Notes: generated by a model not told the origin, from the sequence alone. 64,000 nt of DNA from Gulosibacter sediminis (GCF_023370115.1 NZ_CP097160.1:2480001-2544000), one strand, 5' to 3'. Positions 7,991 through 16,853 are shown, numbered from the stretch's first letter. Numbers and translations are program-made.

Positions 7991-8887
7991 ATGAAACTCC
8001 GTAAGAAGCTCACCTCGCTCCTGGCGATGGGAGGCGTAGCCTGCCTCGCCCTCGTCGGCTGTTCCTCGGGCAGCGACGCCGCGAAAACTGATGCTGCAGC
8101 AGCGCCTGAGGTACACGAAGACCTCGTCGCGATGCTGCCCGACAAGTATGCCGACGCAACTAGTCTGAAGGTTGGAATCACCTCGACCTACCCGCCCATG
8201 GAATACATCGACGAGGCGACCAACGAGCTCGCCGGCTTCGACGTCGACATCATCACCGAAATCCTCGGTCGTCTCGGTCTCGAGCCCGAGTTCGACATCA
8301 TGCCGAAGTACGACCAGATCATCAACGCCGTCGATACCGAGCGCGTCGACCTTAGTCTCACCGCCATGTCAGACACCCCGGAGCGCCGCGAGAAGCTCGA
8401 CTTCATCGACTACATCTCGTCGGGAACGATGATCTACACGACCGCCGACTCCGACCTCGCCGAGTTTGAGGACCTCTGCGGGAAGTCGGTCGCGCTCGCC
8501 CAGTCAACCAACTACCCCGAGCACATCGAACAGCTCGCGGAGGAAGTCTGCGGTAGCAAGGACAGCATTGAGATCATCGGTCTCGACACCACCGCGACCG
8601 CGAAGCTCCAGCTCGACCAGCAGCGCGCCGACGCAGCCGTCGCCTCGCCCGAGTCGTACGCCGACATGGCGAACCGCCAGCCCGACACCCTCAAGCCTGT
8701 CGGCGAGGTTATTCAGCCGACGCTGTACGGCATCGGGTTCTCGAAGGACAACGTTGAGCTTCGCGAGGCAATCCTCGCTTCGCTGCAGTCAATGTTCGAC
8801 GACGGCACCTACGAGCAGATCGTAAATGACTGGGGCTTGGAGGCTGGGCTCCTTGAGGAGCCGACCGTTAACAAGGGCGAGGGATAA
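7991..8887 (+). CDS. Extracellular solute-binding lipoprotein of the ABC importer
   Basis: A 298-residue family 3 (SBP_bac_3) binding protein. The signal peptide ends in the lipobox LALVGCSS, so Cys24 is lipidated and the protein sits on the outer face of the membrane. The mature domain opens with LKVGITSTYPPMEYIDEATNELAGFDVDI, the usual start of amino-acid binding proteins, and includes DLSLTAMSDTPERREKLDFIDY. AGAAAGG precedes the ATG. It ends 8 nt before a strong hairpin. The ligand cannot be deduced; the neighbours suggest a glycated or cyclised amino-acid derivative. Confidence 0.92.
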   Translation: MKLRKKLTSLLAMGGVACLALVGCSSGSDAAKTDAAAAPEVHEDLVAMLPDKYADATSLKVGITSTYPPMEYIDEATNELAGFDVDIITEILGRLGLEPEFDIMPKYDQIINAVDTERVDLSLTAMSDTPERREKLDFIDYISSGTMIYTTADSDLAEFEDLCGKSVALAQSTNYPEHIEQLAEEVCGSKDSIEIIGLDTTATAKLQLDQQRADAAVASPESYADMANRQPDTLKPVGEVIQPTLYGIGFSKDNVELREAILASLQSMFDDGTYEQIVNDWGLEAGLLEEPTVNKGEG

Positions 8888-8895
8888 CCCGCCTC

Positions 8896-8938
8896 AACGG
8901 GGTCGTCGGGAAGCGCGTCGCTTCCCGACGACCCCGTT
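8896..8938. terminator. Perfect 20-bp hairpin between binding-protein and amidohydrolase genes
   Basis: Arms at 8896-8915 and 8919-8938 are exact reverse complements around a 3-nt loop (CGT). No U-tract follows. It may partly terminate transcription or protect the 3' end of the transporter mRNA, so that the transporter genes are expressed above the amidohydrolase. Confidence 0.7.
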
Positions 8939-8971
8939 GTCACACCACCACGAGTAACAGAATGGAGAATC

Positions 8972-10399
8972 ATGACAAAGACGCTGTACCGAGCCCCCTG
9001 GATCGTCGCCTACCAAGATGGTTCGCACACCCTGCTTGAGAACGGCTGTCTCGTGGTCGAAGACGACCGCATCGCGTTCGTGGGCCGTCACTACGAGGGC
9101 GAGGTCGACCAGGAGGTCAAAACCCGCTCGATCATCACACCCGGTCTCATCAGCACGCACGCTCACATGAACGAGTCCCCCATCGACAAGACGATCGTCG
9201 AGGACGCGAACAAGCGCCAGTTCTGGTCGTCGAGCCTGATCGAAATCCTGCCGCCGCGCGCGAGCGCAATGACCGACGAAGACAAGGAACACTGCGTCGA
9301 TCTCTCACTTGCGACGCACCTTCTCACGGGCACCACCACGGTGATGCAGATGGGCGAAGTCTCGGAGTACGTCGTCGAGGCCGCCGATCGCACCGGCATC
9401 CGCGCCTACATCGCCGAGTCGTATCGTTCGGGGCGATGGCTCACCCGCGACGGGCGTCGCGTCGAGTACGAGTGGTTTGACGACGACGGCAAGAAGGCGA
9501 TGGACGCTGCGGCCGGGCTCGTACGGAACATTCACGAGCGCGGCAACGAGCGCCTGCGAGGCTGGCTCAACCCCTCGCAGGTCGACACGTGCAGCGAGGC
9601 GCTGCTGCGCGAGAGCATGGAACTCTCGCAGGAGCTCGACGTACCGATCTCAATTCACGCGGCGCAGAGCCTCACAGAGTTCGTCGAGATGACTCGTCGC
9701 AATGGCCGGACCCCGATCGAATGGCTTGACGACGTCGGTTTCCTCAACGATCGTGTCATTCTCGGGCATGCGCTGTTCCTCTCCGGCACGCCCTGGGTGA
9801 ACTTCGCCGGCGACGACCTCGGGCTGATCGCTCGCTCCGGCGCATCGGTGTCGTACAACGCGTGGACATTCGGTCGCAACGGCATCAACATGTTCTCGTA
9901 CGACAAGTACCTCAAGGCAGGCGTCAACGTTTGCCTTGGCACCGATAGCGACATGCAGTCCATGCTCGAGTCGCTGCGCTGGACCGCGGTGCTCGGCAAG
10001 ATCGCCGAACGTCGCAGCGACGGAGCACGTGCCGACCAGGCCTTCAACTCGGCGACCATCGACGCCGCAAACTACCTCGGGCGTCCTGACCTGGGCCGAA
10101 TCTCAGAGGGAGCGAAGGCCGATCTCCTCTTCTGGAACAACGACTCCCCGTCGATGACTCCGAGCCGAGACCCAATCAAGAGCATCGTCTACTACGCCCA
10201 GCCGGAAGACCTGCGCGACGTCATGGTTTCTGGCGAGTACGTCGTGCGTGATCGCGAGGTGCGCGGCGTCGATATCGAACGCTCTGTGGCAGCGGTGAAG
10301 GACGCGGGTCGGCGGGTCTGGAGCACCTGGCCGGAGTACGACTGGGGCAGCCGCACAATCGACGAGCACATTCCCCTGAGCTACCCGCGCTTCGCGTAG
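8972..10399 (+). CDS. Amidohydrolase of the TrzN/SAH-deaminase type
   Basis: A 475-residue zinc amidohydrolase. Metal and catalytic positions are present: His63 and His65 in STHAHMNES, His229 in PISIHAAQS, His266 in ILGHALFL and Asp325 in LGTDSDMQS. Members of this branch hydrolyse an exocyclic group from an amidine carbon in a ring (deaminases, AtzA/AtzB/TrzN). In this island it could remove an amine from a 2-aminoimidazolone to leave a hydantoin for the downstream hydantoinase; that is inference. GGAG precedes the ATG. It is convergent with the regulator gene across a large hairpin. Confidence 0.85.
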   Translation: MTKTLYRAPWIVAYQDGSHTLLENGCLVVEDDRIAFVGRHYEGEVDQEVKTRSIITPGLISTHAHMNESPIDKTIVEDANKRQFWSSSLIEILPPRASAMTDEDKEHCVDLSLATHLLTGTTTVMQMGEVSEYVVEAADRTGIRAYIAESYRSGRWLTRDGRRVEYEWFDDDGKKAMDAAAGLVRNIHERGNERLRGWLNPSQVDTCSEALLRESMELSQELDVPISIHAAQSLTEFVEMTRRNGRTPIEWLDDVGFLNDRVILGHALFLSGTPWVNFAGDDLGLIARSGASVSYNAWTFGRNGINMFSYDKYLKAGVNVCLGTDSDMQSMLESLRWTAVLGKIAERRSDGARADQAFNSATIDAANYLGRPDLGRISEGAKADLLFWNNDSPSMTPSRDPIKSIVYYAQPEDLRDVMVSGEYVVRDREVRGVDIERSVAAVKDAGRRVWSTWPEYDWGSRTIDEHIPLSYPRFA

Positions 10400-10457
10400 C
10401 AAATGCCGTCTGGGGCGCCCCGATTCGTTACGCTCGGGGCGCCCCACACGGCATTTG
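10400..10457. terminator. Bidirectional terminator hairpin
   Basis: Arms 10400-10423 and 10434-10457 pair over 24 positions with one mismatch around a 10-nt loop. The arms begin CAAATGCCGT and contain GGGGCGCCCC. The hairpin sits exactly between two convergent genes, starting at the base after the amidohydrolase stop. Confidence 0.85.
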
Positions 10458-10471
10458 CATACCCGAAGAAG

Positions 10472-11263
10472 TCATCGAGCCAGCTGCAGGATGCGCTGGA
10501 ACAGCTCGGCGTCATTCGTTCGCGCGAACTCTTCCACTTCGGTAATGAGGCGTGTGAGGTGCTCGGTCTGCACACGGTCGGCCTCCTGCACGTCGCCGCG
10601 CTCAAGTGCGTCGAGGATCGCGAGGTGTTCCTTCGGGTCCGAGCCGATCGTGCCGTGACCCTTAGTGATGACGAACAGCACCGGCTCAAGGGCGTCGATG
10701 CGCTCGTTGAGCGTGAGGTTTGACAGAGTCTCGAGCAGCGGACTGTGGGCAGCCTTGATGATCAGGCGATGGAAGTCGTTGCCGAGGTTGCTATCGACGC
10801 CGTGTTCGGCGACTGCGTTGTCGTACTGTTCCACGTTCGCACGCAGGTCTGCGAGGTCCTCGGGCGTCGCCCGTGAAGCAGCGAGGACCGCGGCTTCCCG
10901 CTCGACCCCTCGGCGCACGTGCAGAAGATCAATCAGCTGCTCGACCTGCTGAATGTCAAGGGCTCGGGTGAGCTTCGCGCTCGCGAGCTCGTTGCGAAGG
11001 GCCGCTTCGGCCATGGCTCGGCCCGCATCGGTCGCGACTCGCCCTTTTCGACCTATGGGGCGCGTATAACCACTTGCGTCCAACTTCGCGAAGAGTCGCG
11101 AAACCGTCGCTTCGCTCAGCGCGAGTCCCGCTTCCCGAAGCTCGCGGCTCGCGAGACGTGCGCCGATCGGTTCGGAGTGATCAACGAAGACTCGCATCAG
11201 CTTGGCTTCGTCGCGACTCAGTTCAGAGTACGCGGGCAACTTGCCGCCTGTGGGCTTGGGCAT
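10472..11263 (-). CDS. FCD-domain transcriptional regulator of the catabolic island
   Basis: A 263-residue regulator. The C-terminal part (about residues 100-225) is an FCD ligand-binding domain with metal-binding residues in NDFHRLI, KEHLAI and TEHLTRL. The N-terminal 85 residues form a winged helix (SRELREAGLALSEATVSRLF and GYTRPIGRKGRVATDAG) that lacks the usual GntR signature, so it is not a textbook FadR-type protein. GAAAGGTG precedes the ATG. It faces away from the hydantoinase operon, and the best palindromic operator lies in the shared gap, so it is the natural candidate for the factor that binds TTCCTCA-N4-TGAGGAA. The effector is unknown. Confidence 0.85.
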   Translation of the reverse strand: MPKPTGGKLPAYSELSRDEAKLMRVFVDHSEPIGARLASRELREAGLALSEATVSRLFAKLDASGYTRPIGRKGRVATDAGRAMAEAALRNELASAKLTRALDIQQVEQLIDLLHVRRGVEREAAVLAASRATPEDLADLRANVEQYDNAVAEHGVDSNLGNDFHRLIIKAAHSPLLETLSNLTLNERIDALEPVLFVITKGHGTIGSDPKEHLAILDALERGDVQEADRVQTEHLTRLITEVEEFARTNDAELFQRILQLAR

Positions 11264-11317
11264 GGGTCACCTTTCGTTGGGTCGTAACCAGCATACGAGC
11301 AATATGGCCAGGTTTGA

Positions 11318-11362
11318 TTGAGTAACCTCACAACCTGGGATATATTCCTCATTACTGAGGAA
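11318..11362 (+). promoter_or_regulatory. Hydantoinase-operon promoter and operator site 4
   Basis: TTGAGT (11318-11323), a 17-nt spacer and TATATT (11341-11346) form a good promoter. The perfect operator TTCCTCATTACTGAGGAA (11345-11362) overlaps the -10 and the start point, which fits repression. The 5' leader before the ATG at 11427 is about 74 nt. Confidence 0.7.
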
Positions 11363-11426
11363 ACTAATTCACTTTCGACGCGTCAATACGTGTCGAGTCG
11401 AAGACGTAACGCAGCTGAGGTGGCAC

Positions 11427-12815
11427 ATGAAGCAAACATCATTCGTCCTGCACGGGGGCACCGTCGCCCTCCCCGGTGGTGAATCCGTCGCCGACATTGT
11501 CGTGCGCGACGGGAGGATCGACACGATTACCTCGTCGGGCGCCGCTGAACACCTCGGACTCCCGGTAGTCAACGTGGCGGGCAAGGTCGTGATGCCCGGT
11601 GGCGTTGATGTGCACACACATATGGATGCACCATCCGGCATCGGGCACACAACGGACACTCACCGCACGGGCACGATCGCTGCGGCCGTTGGCGGTACGA
11701 CCACGATTGTCGACTACGCGCCGCAGCCCAAAGAAGGCACGCTGCTTGACGCCTACGGCACCTGGAGCGACAAGGCTGCAGGCGAGGCGGTTATCGACTA
11801 CTCCTTCCACGTCACTGCATCGCACCTCTACGAGGGATTCGCTTCCGACCTTGCAACGCTGGTGACCGAGGGCATTCCGAGCTTCAAGGTCTTCATGGCC
11901 TACAAGGGCGACGTGATGCTCGACGACGGCGAGCTCTTTGACGTGCTCCGAAACGCAGGCCGCAAGGGCGCTCAGATCAATATTCACGCCGAGAACGGCG
12001 ACGTCATCGACCGCATCGCCGCTGACCTCGTACGCGAAGGCATGACTGCACCGAAGTATCACGAGCTCGCCCGTCCGGCGCAGACCGAGGTCGAGGCAGT
12101 GCGACGGGCTATCGCGATCGCCGAGATGGCAGAGGCGCCCGCCTATTTCGTGCACCTATCCACCGAAGGCGCGGTCGAGGAGGTCGCAGCCGCACGACAG
12201 CGTGGCCTGCCAATCTCTGCCGAGACTTGCACGCACTACCTCACACTCAATCGCAGCGTGTACGACGCCCCGGGGTTCGACGCCGCGAAGTACGTGCTCA
12301 CTCCCCCGCTTCGCGAGCAGGAGCACGTCGAAGGCCTGTGGAGAGGACTCAAGACCGGCGCAGTCGGCATCGTCTCTTCCGACCACTGCCCGCTCTGCAT
12401 GCACGGCCAGAAATCGCTCGGGCGCGATGATTTCCGCAAGATTCCGAATGGCGGTCCGGGCGTAGAGCACCGCCTAATGGTGCTCTACGACGCCGCCGTG
12501 GCTCAGGGCAAACTTGGACTCACGAGGTTCGTCGAAGTTGCCGCGGCCGAGCCTGCACGTTCAGCCGGCCTCTACCCGCGCAAGGGCGTCATCGCGGTCG
12601 GTTCTGATGCCGACCTTGTGATCATTGACCCGAATGGCACCACAACCGTAAGCGCCGATACCCAATATCAGCACGTTGACTACGCCCTCTGGGAGGGCTG
12701 GACCCTGAACGGCGCGATCAACCAGGTGTACTCGCGTGGCGTGCTCGTCGCTGAGGACGGCAAGTTCGTCGGGCCCGAGGGTCACGGCGAGTTTGTGCGC
12801 AGGTTCAAGAACTAG
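11427..12815 (+). CDS. D-hydantoinase / dihydropyrimidinase
   Basis: A 462-residue cyclic-imide hydrolase that opens 5-substituted hydantoins (or dihydropyrimidines) to N-carbamoyl amino acids. The binuclear-metal site is complete: His63 and His65 in VDVHTHMD, the carboxylated Lys160 in FKVFMAYK, His187 in NIHAEN, His243 in FVHLST and Asp319 in SSDHCP. The length is typical. The D-specific carbamoylase and racemase encoded downstream favour a hydantoinase role over pyrimidine catabolism; no dihydropyrimidine dehydrogenase gene is present. GAGGTGG precedes the ATG. First gene of a four-gene operon. Confidence 0.9.
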   Translation: MKQTSFVLHGGTVALPGGESVADIVVRDGRIDTITSSGAAEHLGLPVVNVAGKVVMPGGVDVHTHMDAPSGIGHTTDTHRTGTIAAAVGGTTTIVDYAPQPKEGTLLDAYGTWSDKAAGEAVIDYSFHVTASHLYEGFASDLATLVTEGIPSFKVFMAYKGDVMLDDGELFDVLRNAGRKGAQINIHAENGDVIDRIAADLVREGMTAPKYHELARPAQTEVEAVRRAIAIAEMAEAPAYFVHLSTEGAVEEVAAARQRGLPISAETCTHYLTLNRSVYDAPGFDAAKYVLTPPLREQEHVEGLWRGLKTGAVGIVSSDHCPLCMHGQKSLGRDDFRKIPNGGPGVEHRLMVLYDAAVAQGKLGLTRFVEVAAAEPARSAGLYPRKGVIAVGSDADLVIIDPNGTTTVSADTQYQHVDYALWEGWTLNGAINQVYSRGVLVAEDGKFVGPEGHGEFVRRFKN

Positions 12816-12845
12816 GTCAACGGCGACGAAAGGAAGGGGCGACAG

Positions 12846-14072
12846 ATGAGAGTTGGCGTAATCGGCGCGGGCGTCGTAGGGCTGAGCACGGCGTGGCACC
12901 TCGTTCGCGGTGGCGCGGAGGTAACGGTGCTTGACCGCACTGACGATGACCGAGCGCGCGCATCCTGGGGCAATGCCGGGCACATCGTGCCAGCCATGTC
13001 GATGCCACTGCCCGAACGGCGCAATCTCACGGCGGCGGCGACCAGCTTCTACAAACGCAGTGCCGCGGTCACCGCGCCGCGCTCGTACGACTCCGAAACG
13101 CTGCGGTTCCTCGCGGAATTCGCAGGGAACGCGCGGCACAGAAAATGGATGGCATCACTACGCGAAACGATGCCGCTCAACCTGCTCGCGATCGCGGCAT
13201 TCGAGGAGCTCGAGTCCGCTGGCGTCGAGACCACACGCGAATCTGCGCCGTTCACTTCTGCCCTCACGGAGCACCGCGAGGCGGAAGGTCTGTTCGCACA
13301 CTATGCTGCTGTCGCGGAGGCAGGTTACGACATCGACCTGCGGTTGCTCGCCGGTGCCTCACTAACAGCGGTCGAGCCGCTCGCACGGCTCAAGCGCTTC
13401 GGTGTCGAACTCTCGGGACAGTCACTCGTACATCCTCCGAAGCTGCTTCAAGGGCTTCGAGAAGCTGTGGAATCCCTCGGAGTAACCGTCGATCTCGACA
13501 TCGCGGTCGACCAAGTGGAGCGCGACGGTGACCGCGTCATCATCATCGGTCAGGGCGCCAGGCACGACTTCGACGCGGTGGTCATTGCAACGGGCGCAGC
13601 CCTGGGCCGCCTTGCAAAGCCTCACGGCGTGCGCCGCCCTGTCGTCGCGGGTTTCGGCTACAGCATGTCAGTCGAAGTGCCAGAAAACACCCGCGGAATG
13701 CTCTACTTCCCGAGCGAGCTCATCGCGTCGACCCGCCTCGGCGATCGCTTACGAGTGTCCTCGCTCATGCAGATCGACCGGCCCGACTCAGGCTCGCGTG
13801 CTGCGAGCCACGCACGCCTGCTGCGCACAGCGCAGACGGTTCTGCCCGATGCCGACTGGCGCACGGTCGACGACCGCTGGTTTGGCGCGCGCCCCGTCTC
13901 GTCCGACGGCAAGCCGCTGCTCGGCGCAACCGACACCCCCGGCATCTTCGTCAACGGTGGGCACGGGATGTGGGGCGTCACTCTGGGCCCGATCACCGGC
14001 AAGCTCGTCGCCGCGTCAGTTCTGTCGTCAGGCCGCACCCGCCCCCCGCGAGGCACGGAGGCGACCCGATGA
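12846..14072 (+). CDS. FAD-dependent D-amino-acid dehydrogenase (DadA-like)
   Basis: A 408-residue member of the DAO family. It starts MRVGVIGAGVVGLSTAWHL, a GxGxxG dinucleotide fold, followed by SWGNAGHIVPA, which is characteristic of DadA-type enzymes. The C-terminal segment GARPVSSDGKPLLG and GGHGMWGVTLGPITGKL closes the FAD site. The expected reaction is oxidation of a D-amino acid to an imino acid, which hydrolyses to a 2-oxo acid; electrons probably go to the respiratory chain. It lies between hydantoinase and racemase genes and overlaps the latter by four bases. The side chain accepted is unknown. Confidence 0.85.
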   Translation: MRVGVIGAGVVGLSTAWHLVRGGAEVTVLDRTDDDRARASWGNAGHIVPAMSMPLPERRNLTAAATSFYKRSAAVTAPRSYDSETLRFLAEFAGNARHRKWMASLRETMPLNLLAIAAFEELESAGVETTRESAPFTSALTEHREAEGLFAHYAAVAEAGYDIDLRLLAGASLTAVEPLARLKRFGVELSGQSLVHPPKLLQGLREAVESLGVTVDLDIAVDQVERDGDRVIIIGQGARHDFDAVVIATGAALGRLAKPHGVRRPVVAGFGYSMSVEVPENTRGMLYFPSELIASTRLGDRLRVSSLMQIDRPDSGSRAASHARLLRTAQTVLPDADWRTVDDRWFGARPVSSDGKPLLGATDTPGIFVNGGHGMWGVTLGPITGKLVAASVLSSGRTRPPRGTEATR

Positions 14073-14815
14073 GCCGTCCCCGAATCCTCGTCATCAACCC
14101 CAACCGATCGGTGAGCATGACGCGTGCGATCGACTCGGTCGCCCGGGCCGCAGCCCCCGAGACCGAGGTGATGACCCTATGTGTCAGCTACGGCCCCGAA
14201 TCAATCGAGTCCGAAGCCGACGCCGCCCTCGCCGCCGTCGCGGTGCTCGAATGCATCTTGGAGCATCCTGCCTACGATGGCTACGTCATCGCCTGCTTCG
14301 ACGATCCCGGTCTCGAGGCTGCCCGCGAACTCACGACACAACCCGTCGTTGGCATCGCCGAATCTGCAGCACGCGCCGCGGCTGCATACACGCCCGAGGA
14401 CGTGGGCGTGCTCGTTGTGCGTGAGGGCGTCGTTCACCGGGTGCGAGACACCCTCGCTCGCTATGCGTGTGGCTCGCAGGCGAAGTATCACTCGCTTGAC
14501 GGCAGCGTCGCATCGCTTGCTCGCGGCGACGACGCGACGGCACAGCAGTTTGAGGACGCGGCCCGGGCAGCTGCCGAAGCGGGTGCGCGCGCCGCGGTGC
14601 TCGCATGCGCCGGGTTCGGTCAGTATGCCCGTCGAATCGCCGAATCCTCAGGGCTCGAGGTCATCGATGGTGTCGTCGAAGGAGTCCGCCACGCCACCGC
14701 GCTCATCCGCGAGGGGCACCAAAACCACCCCATCACACCGATGCCGTTCTCGGGCATCCGAAGTCACCGGCCAGTCTGGGCCGACAAGGCTGACAGAAAG
14801 GCAACCCTCCCATGA
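14069..14815 (+). CDS. Aspartate/glutamate/hydantoin racemase
   Basis: A 248-residue racemase. The two catalytic cysteines are visible in VIACFDDPGL and VLACAGFGQY, and the start ILVINPNRS is typical of hydantoin/allantoin racemases (HyuE/HpxA type). It would interconvert the D and L forms of a 5-substituted hydantoin so that all of it can enter the D-specific route. The ATG at 14069 overlaps the stop of the preceding gene (ATGA) and has GGAGG upstream. Its own stop overlaps the next ATG in the same way, so translation of the three genes is coupled. Confidence 0.88.
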   Translation: MSRPRILVINPNRSVSMTRAIDSVARAAAPETEVMTLCVSYGPESIESEADAALAAVAVLECILEHPAYDGYVIACFDDPGLEAARELTTQPVVGIAESAARAAAAYTPEDVGVLVVREGVVHRVRDTLARYACGSQAKYHSLDGSVASLARGDDATAQQFEDAARAAAEAGARAAVLACAGFGQYARRIAESSGLEVIDGVVEGVRHATALIREGHQNHPITPMPFSGIRSHRPVWADKADRKATLP

Positions 14816-15750
14816 ACCAGCGAACCCTGACCGCAGCGGCGATTCAGCTCGGGCCGATCCCGCTGTCGGCCCCGCGAAACGAGGTGCTCGATCGGCTCGT
14901 CGCGCTGCTCCATACCGCCGCGGATGCCGGTGCAACGTTCGTCGTGTACCCCGAACTTGCGCTCACCTCGTTCTTCCCACACTGGCGCATCGATGACCGA
15001 AACGAACTACTGCAATTCTACGAGACCGATTTCCCACATGGCTCGGTTGCGCCGATCATGCGAGCGGCCGCTCAACGCGCCGTGACGTTCGAGATCGGTT
15101 ACGCCGAAGTCACCCCCGAGGGACAGCTTTTCAACACCGCGAGCCTCGTCGACGGCACAGGCGAGCTTGCACGCTATCGCAAGGTGCATCTGCCGGGCTT
15201 TGCCGACGAGCAGCCTGAAGCTCAGCACCAGTTGCTTGAGAAGGGCTATTTCGGCGTCGGCAATCTCGGATTCCCGGTCACCGAAGTGCAGCGCGCTCGC
15301 GTCGGCATGGCGATCTGTAACGACCGCCGCTGGCCCGAAACCTACCGGCTCCTCGCGCTGCAGGGGGCCGAGATCGCGTGCATCGGCTACAACACCCCTG
15401 TGGCGACGCCGCATCTTCCCGAGATTGATCGGCTAACCCATTTCCAGAATCACCTCTCGATGCAGGCAGGCGCGTACCAAAACTCGATGTGGGTGATTGG
15501 CGCCGCTAAGGCCGGCGTTGAAGAGGGCGTCGACCAGATCGGCGGGTCGGCAATCATCGCGCCCTCGGGCGAGATCGTGGCTCAGGCCCACTCTGTCGAA
15601 GACGAGGTTGTGGTGGCCGAGATTGACCTCGACATGTGCACGCGTTACCGTGCCGAGGTGTTTAACTTCCTGCACCATCGACGTCCCGAGCTCTACGGAC
15701 CAATCAGTGCCGCGATGGACCCGGCCTGGCCGTATCCAATGGCCAGGTAG
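14812..15750 (+). CDS. N-carbamoyl-D-amino-acid hydrolase (nitrilase superfamily)
   Basis: Hydrolyses N-carbamoyl-D-amino acids to the D-amino acid, CO2 and ammonia. The catalytic triad is clear: Glu48 in VVYPELALTSFFPHW, Lys124 in YRKVHLPGF and Cys169 in AICNDRRWPETYR. Further phrases (CIGYNTP, LSMQAGAYQN, APSGEIVA) match the well-studied Agrobacterium D-carbamoylase closely, so the D specificity is better supported than for a generic nitrilase homologue. 312 residues is the normal length. Last gene of the hydantoinase operon, convergent with the kinase gene 43 bp away. Confidence 0.92.
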   Translation: MNQRTLTAAAIQLGPIPLSAPRNEVLDRLVALLHTAADAGATFVVYPELALTSFFPHWRIDDRNELLQFYETDFPHGSVAPIMRAAAQRAVTFEIGYAEVTPEGQLFNTASLVDGTGELARYRKVHLPGFADEQPEAQHQLLEKGYFGVGNLGFPVTEVQRARVGMAICNDRRWPETYRLLALQGAEIACIGYNTPVATPHLPEIDRLTHFQNHLSMQAGAYQNSMWVIGAAKAGVEEGVDQIGGSAIIAPSGEIVAQAHSVEDEVVVAEIDLDMCTRYRAEVFNFLHHRRPELYGPISAAMDPAWPYPMAR

Positions 15751-15793
15751 GTCTGGGCGCAGATTGCCGGGCGGTCACGTCGGCGGGGTGCTA

Positions 15794-16762
15794 CTACCGC
15801 GGGTCCGTGCCCGTGAGAGTCACCGACCAGCTCGCGGGGTCACGCATCACCGCGTCGTGAATCACGTCGAGGGGCGGCAACGGCACGAGATCTCCGGGAT
15901 GCTGGAGCGCCTGCGCCGCAAGCAGATGACCGAATCGCAGCCGCTCAACCGGTCCCCTGTTCTCGAGGTAGCCCGCAATCCAACCCGCCGCGAACGCATC
16001 ACCCGCCCCGACCTGCTCGGTGACGCGTACGCGGGGCGGGTGACAGTCAACGCGCCGCTGCCCAATGAACTCGGTCGCGATCACATCGCCGTCTTTCACA
16101 ACGAGATGCCGAGGACCCGGGAGAAGCGCGCGAATCGACTCGGCGGTGCGGGTCCCCCAAACCAGCTCGGCCTCGTCGCGGCCAACGAATACGACGTCGG
16201 CGCGCTGCGCGCACTCAAGCAACGTCGCGGCTGCCGTTTCGATGTCTTGCCAGAGGCTCGCCCGGTAATTTACGTCAAAGCTGATGAGCGCATCACCTGC
16301 AACCTCGCGGTCGAGCACCGCATTCGTCGAGTCGCGCGCCTTCGGTGAAAGCGCTGGGGTGATGCCGGTGGTGTGCAGGATGCGCGGACTCGGCGCATCC
16401 CCCACGAGGTCACGTACATTCGCGGCTGAGAAGGCGCTGCCGTCGCGATAGTAGTAGACGCGCGAGCCGGAGGGCTCGACGCTCTTGAAATAGACGCCCG
16501 TGGAGAGCCGATCATCGACGTGCACGTGATCGACTCCAACGCCTCGGAAGGCGGCCTCGTCGAGAATAATCTGCCCAAACGGATCTTCGCCGAGCGCCCC
16601 GAGCCACTGCACCGCGACCCCGAGTGTCGCAAGATTCGCGGCGACGTTGAACTCGGCGCCAGCCGGGCCAAGTGAGCACGTGGGCCGGGTCTCGATGGGC
16701 GCGGGTGGAGATGGCGCGACAACCGTCAACGCCTCGCCGTAACAGAACACGTCTGCGGTCAC
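15794..16762 (-). CDS. kdgK: PfkB-family sugar kinase, 2-keto-3-deoxygluconate kinase type
   Basis: A 322-residue PfkB/ribokinase-family kinase. It begins VFCYGEALTVVAP and carries YYYRDGSAFSAANV, a segment typical of KDG kinases, and the anion-hole/catalytic-base motif EQVGAGDAFAAGW near the C-terminus. The likely reaction is 2-keto-3-deoxygluconate + ATP -> KDPG. I prefer the GTG at 16762 because GAGGGG lies 6 nt upstream; an ATG at 16768 abuts that site too closely but cannot be excluded. It is transcribed divergently from the KDPG aldolase gene, with a shared operator between them. Confidence 0.75.
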   Translation of the reverse strand: MTADVFCYGEALTVVAPSPPAPIETRPTCSLGPAGAEFNVAANLATLGVAVQWLGALGEDPFGQIILDEAAFRGVGVDHVHVDDRLSTGVYFKSVEPSGSRVYYYRDGSAFSAANVRDLVGDAPSPRILHTTGITPALSPKARDSTNAVLDREVAGDALISFDVNYRASLWQDIETAAATLLECAQRADVVFVGRDEAELVWGTRTAESIRALLPGPRHLVVKDGDVIATEFIGQRRVDCHPPRVRVTEQVGAGDAFAAGWIAGYLENRGPVERLRFGHLLAAQALQHPGDLVPLPPLDVIHDAVMRDPASWSVTLTGTDPR

Positions 16763-16797
16763 GTGCATCCCCTCGCTCAAGCGCGGCCCGTTCATCG

Positions 16798-16853
16798 TTG
16801 ACAAGCCGTCACGTTCGCAACTAGATTGGCATATATTCCTCATTTCTGAAAGA
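16798..16853 (+). promoter_or_regulatory. Promoter and operator site 5 between kdgK and eda
   Basis: TTGACA (16798-16803) and TAGATT (16822-16827) are 18 nt apart and would start transcription near 16834 toward eda. Operator TTCCTCATTTCTGAAAGA (16836-16853) keeps the left arm and half of the right arm. It lies just after the start point, as at the transporter operon. Confidence 0.55.

Noticed and set aside
11427-15750. Reductive pyrimidine catabolism operon
   Set aside because: No dihydropyrimidine dehydrogenase is present. The carbamoylase is of the D-amino-acid type, and a hydantoin racemase and D-amino-acid dehydrogenase would have no place in that pathway.
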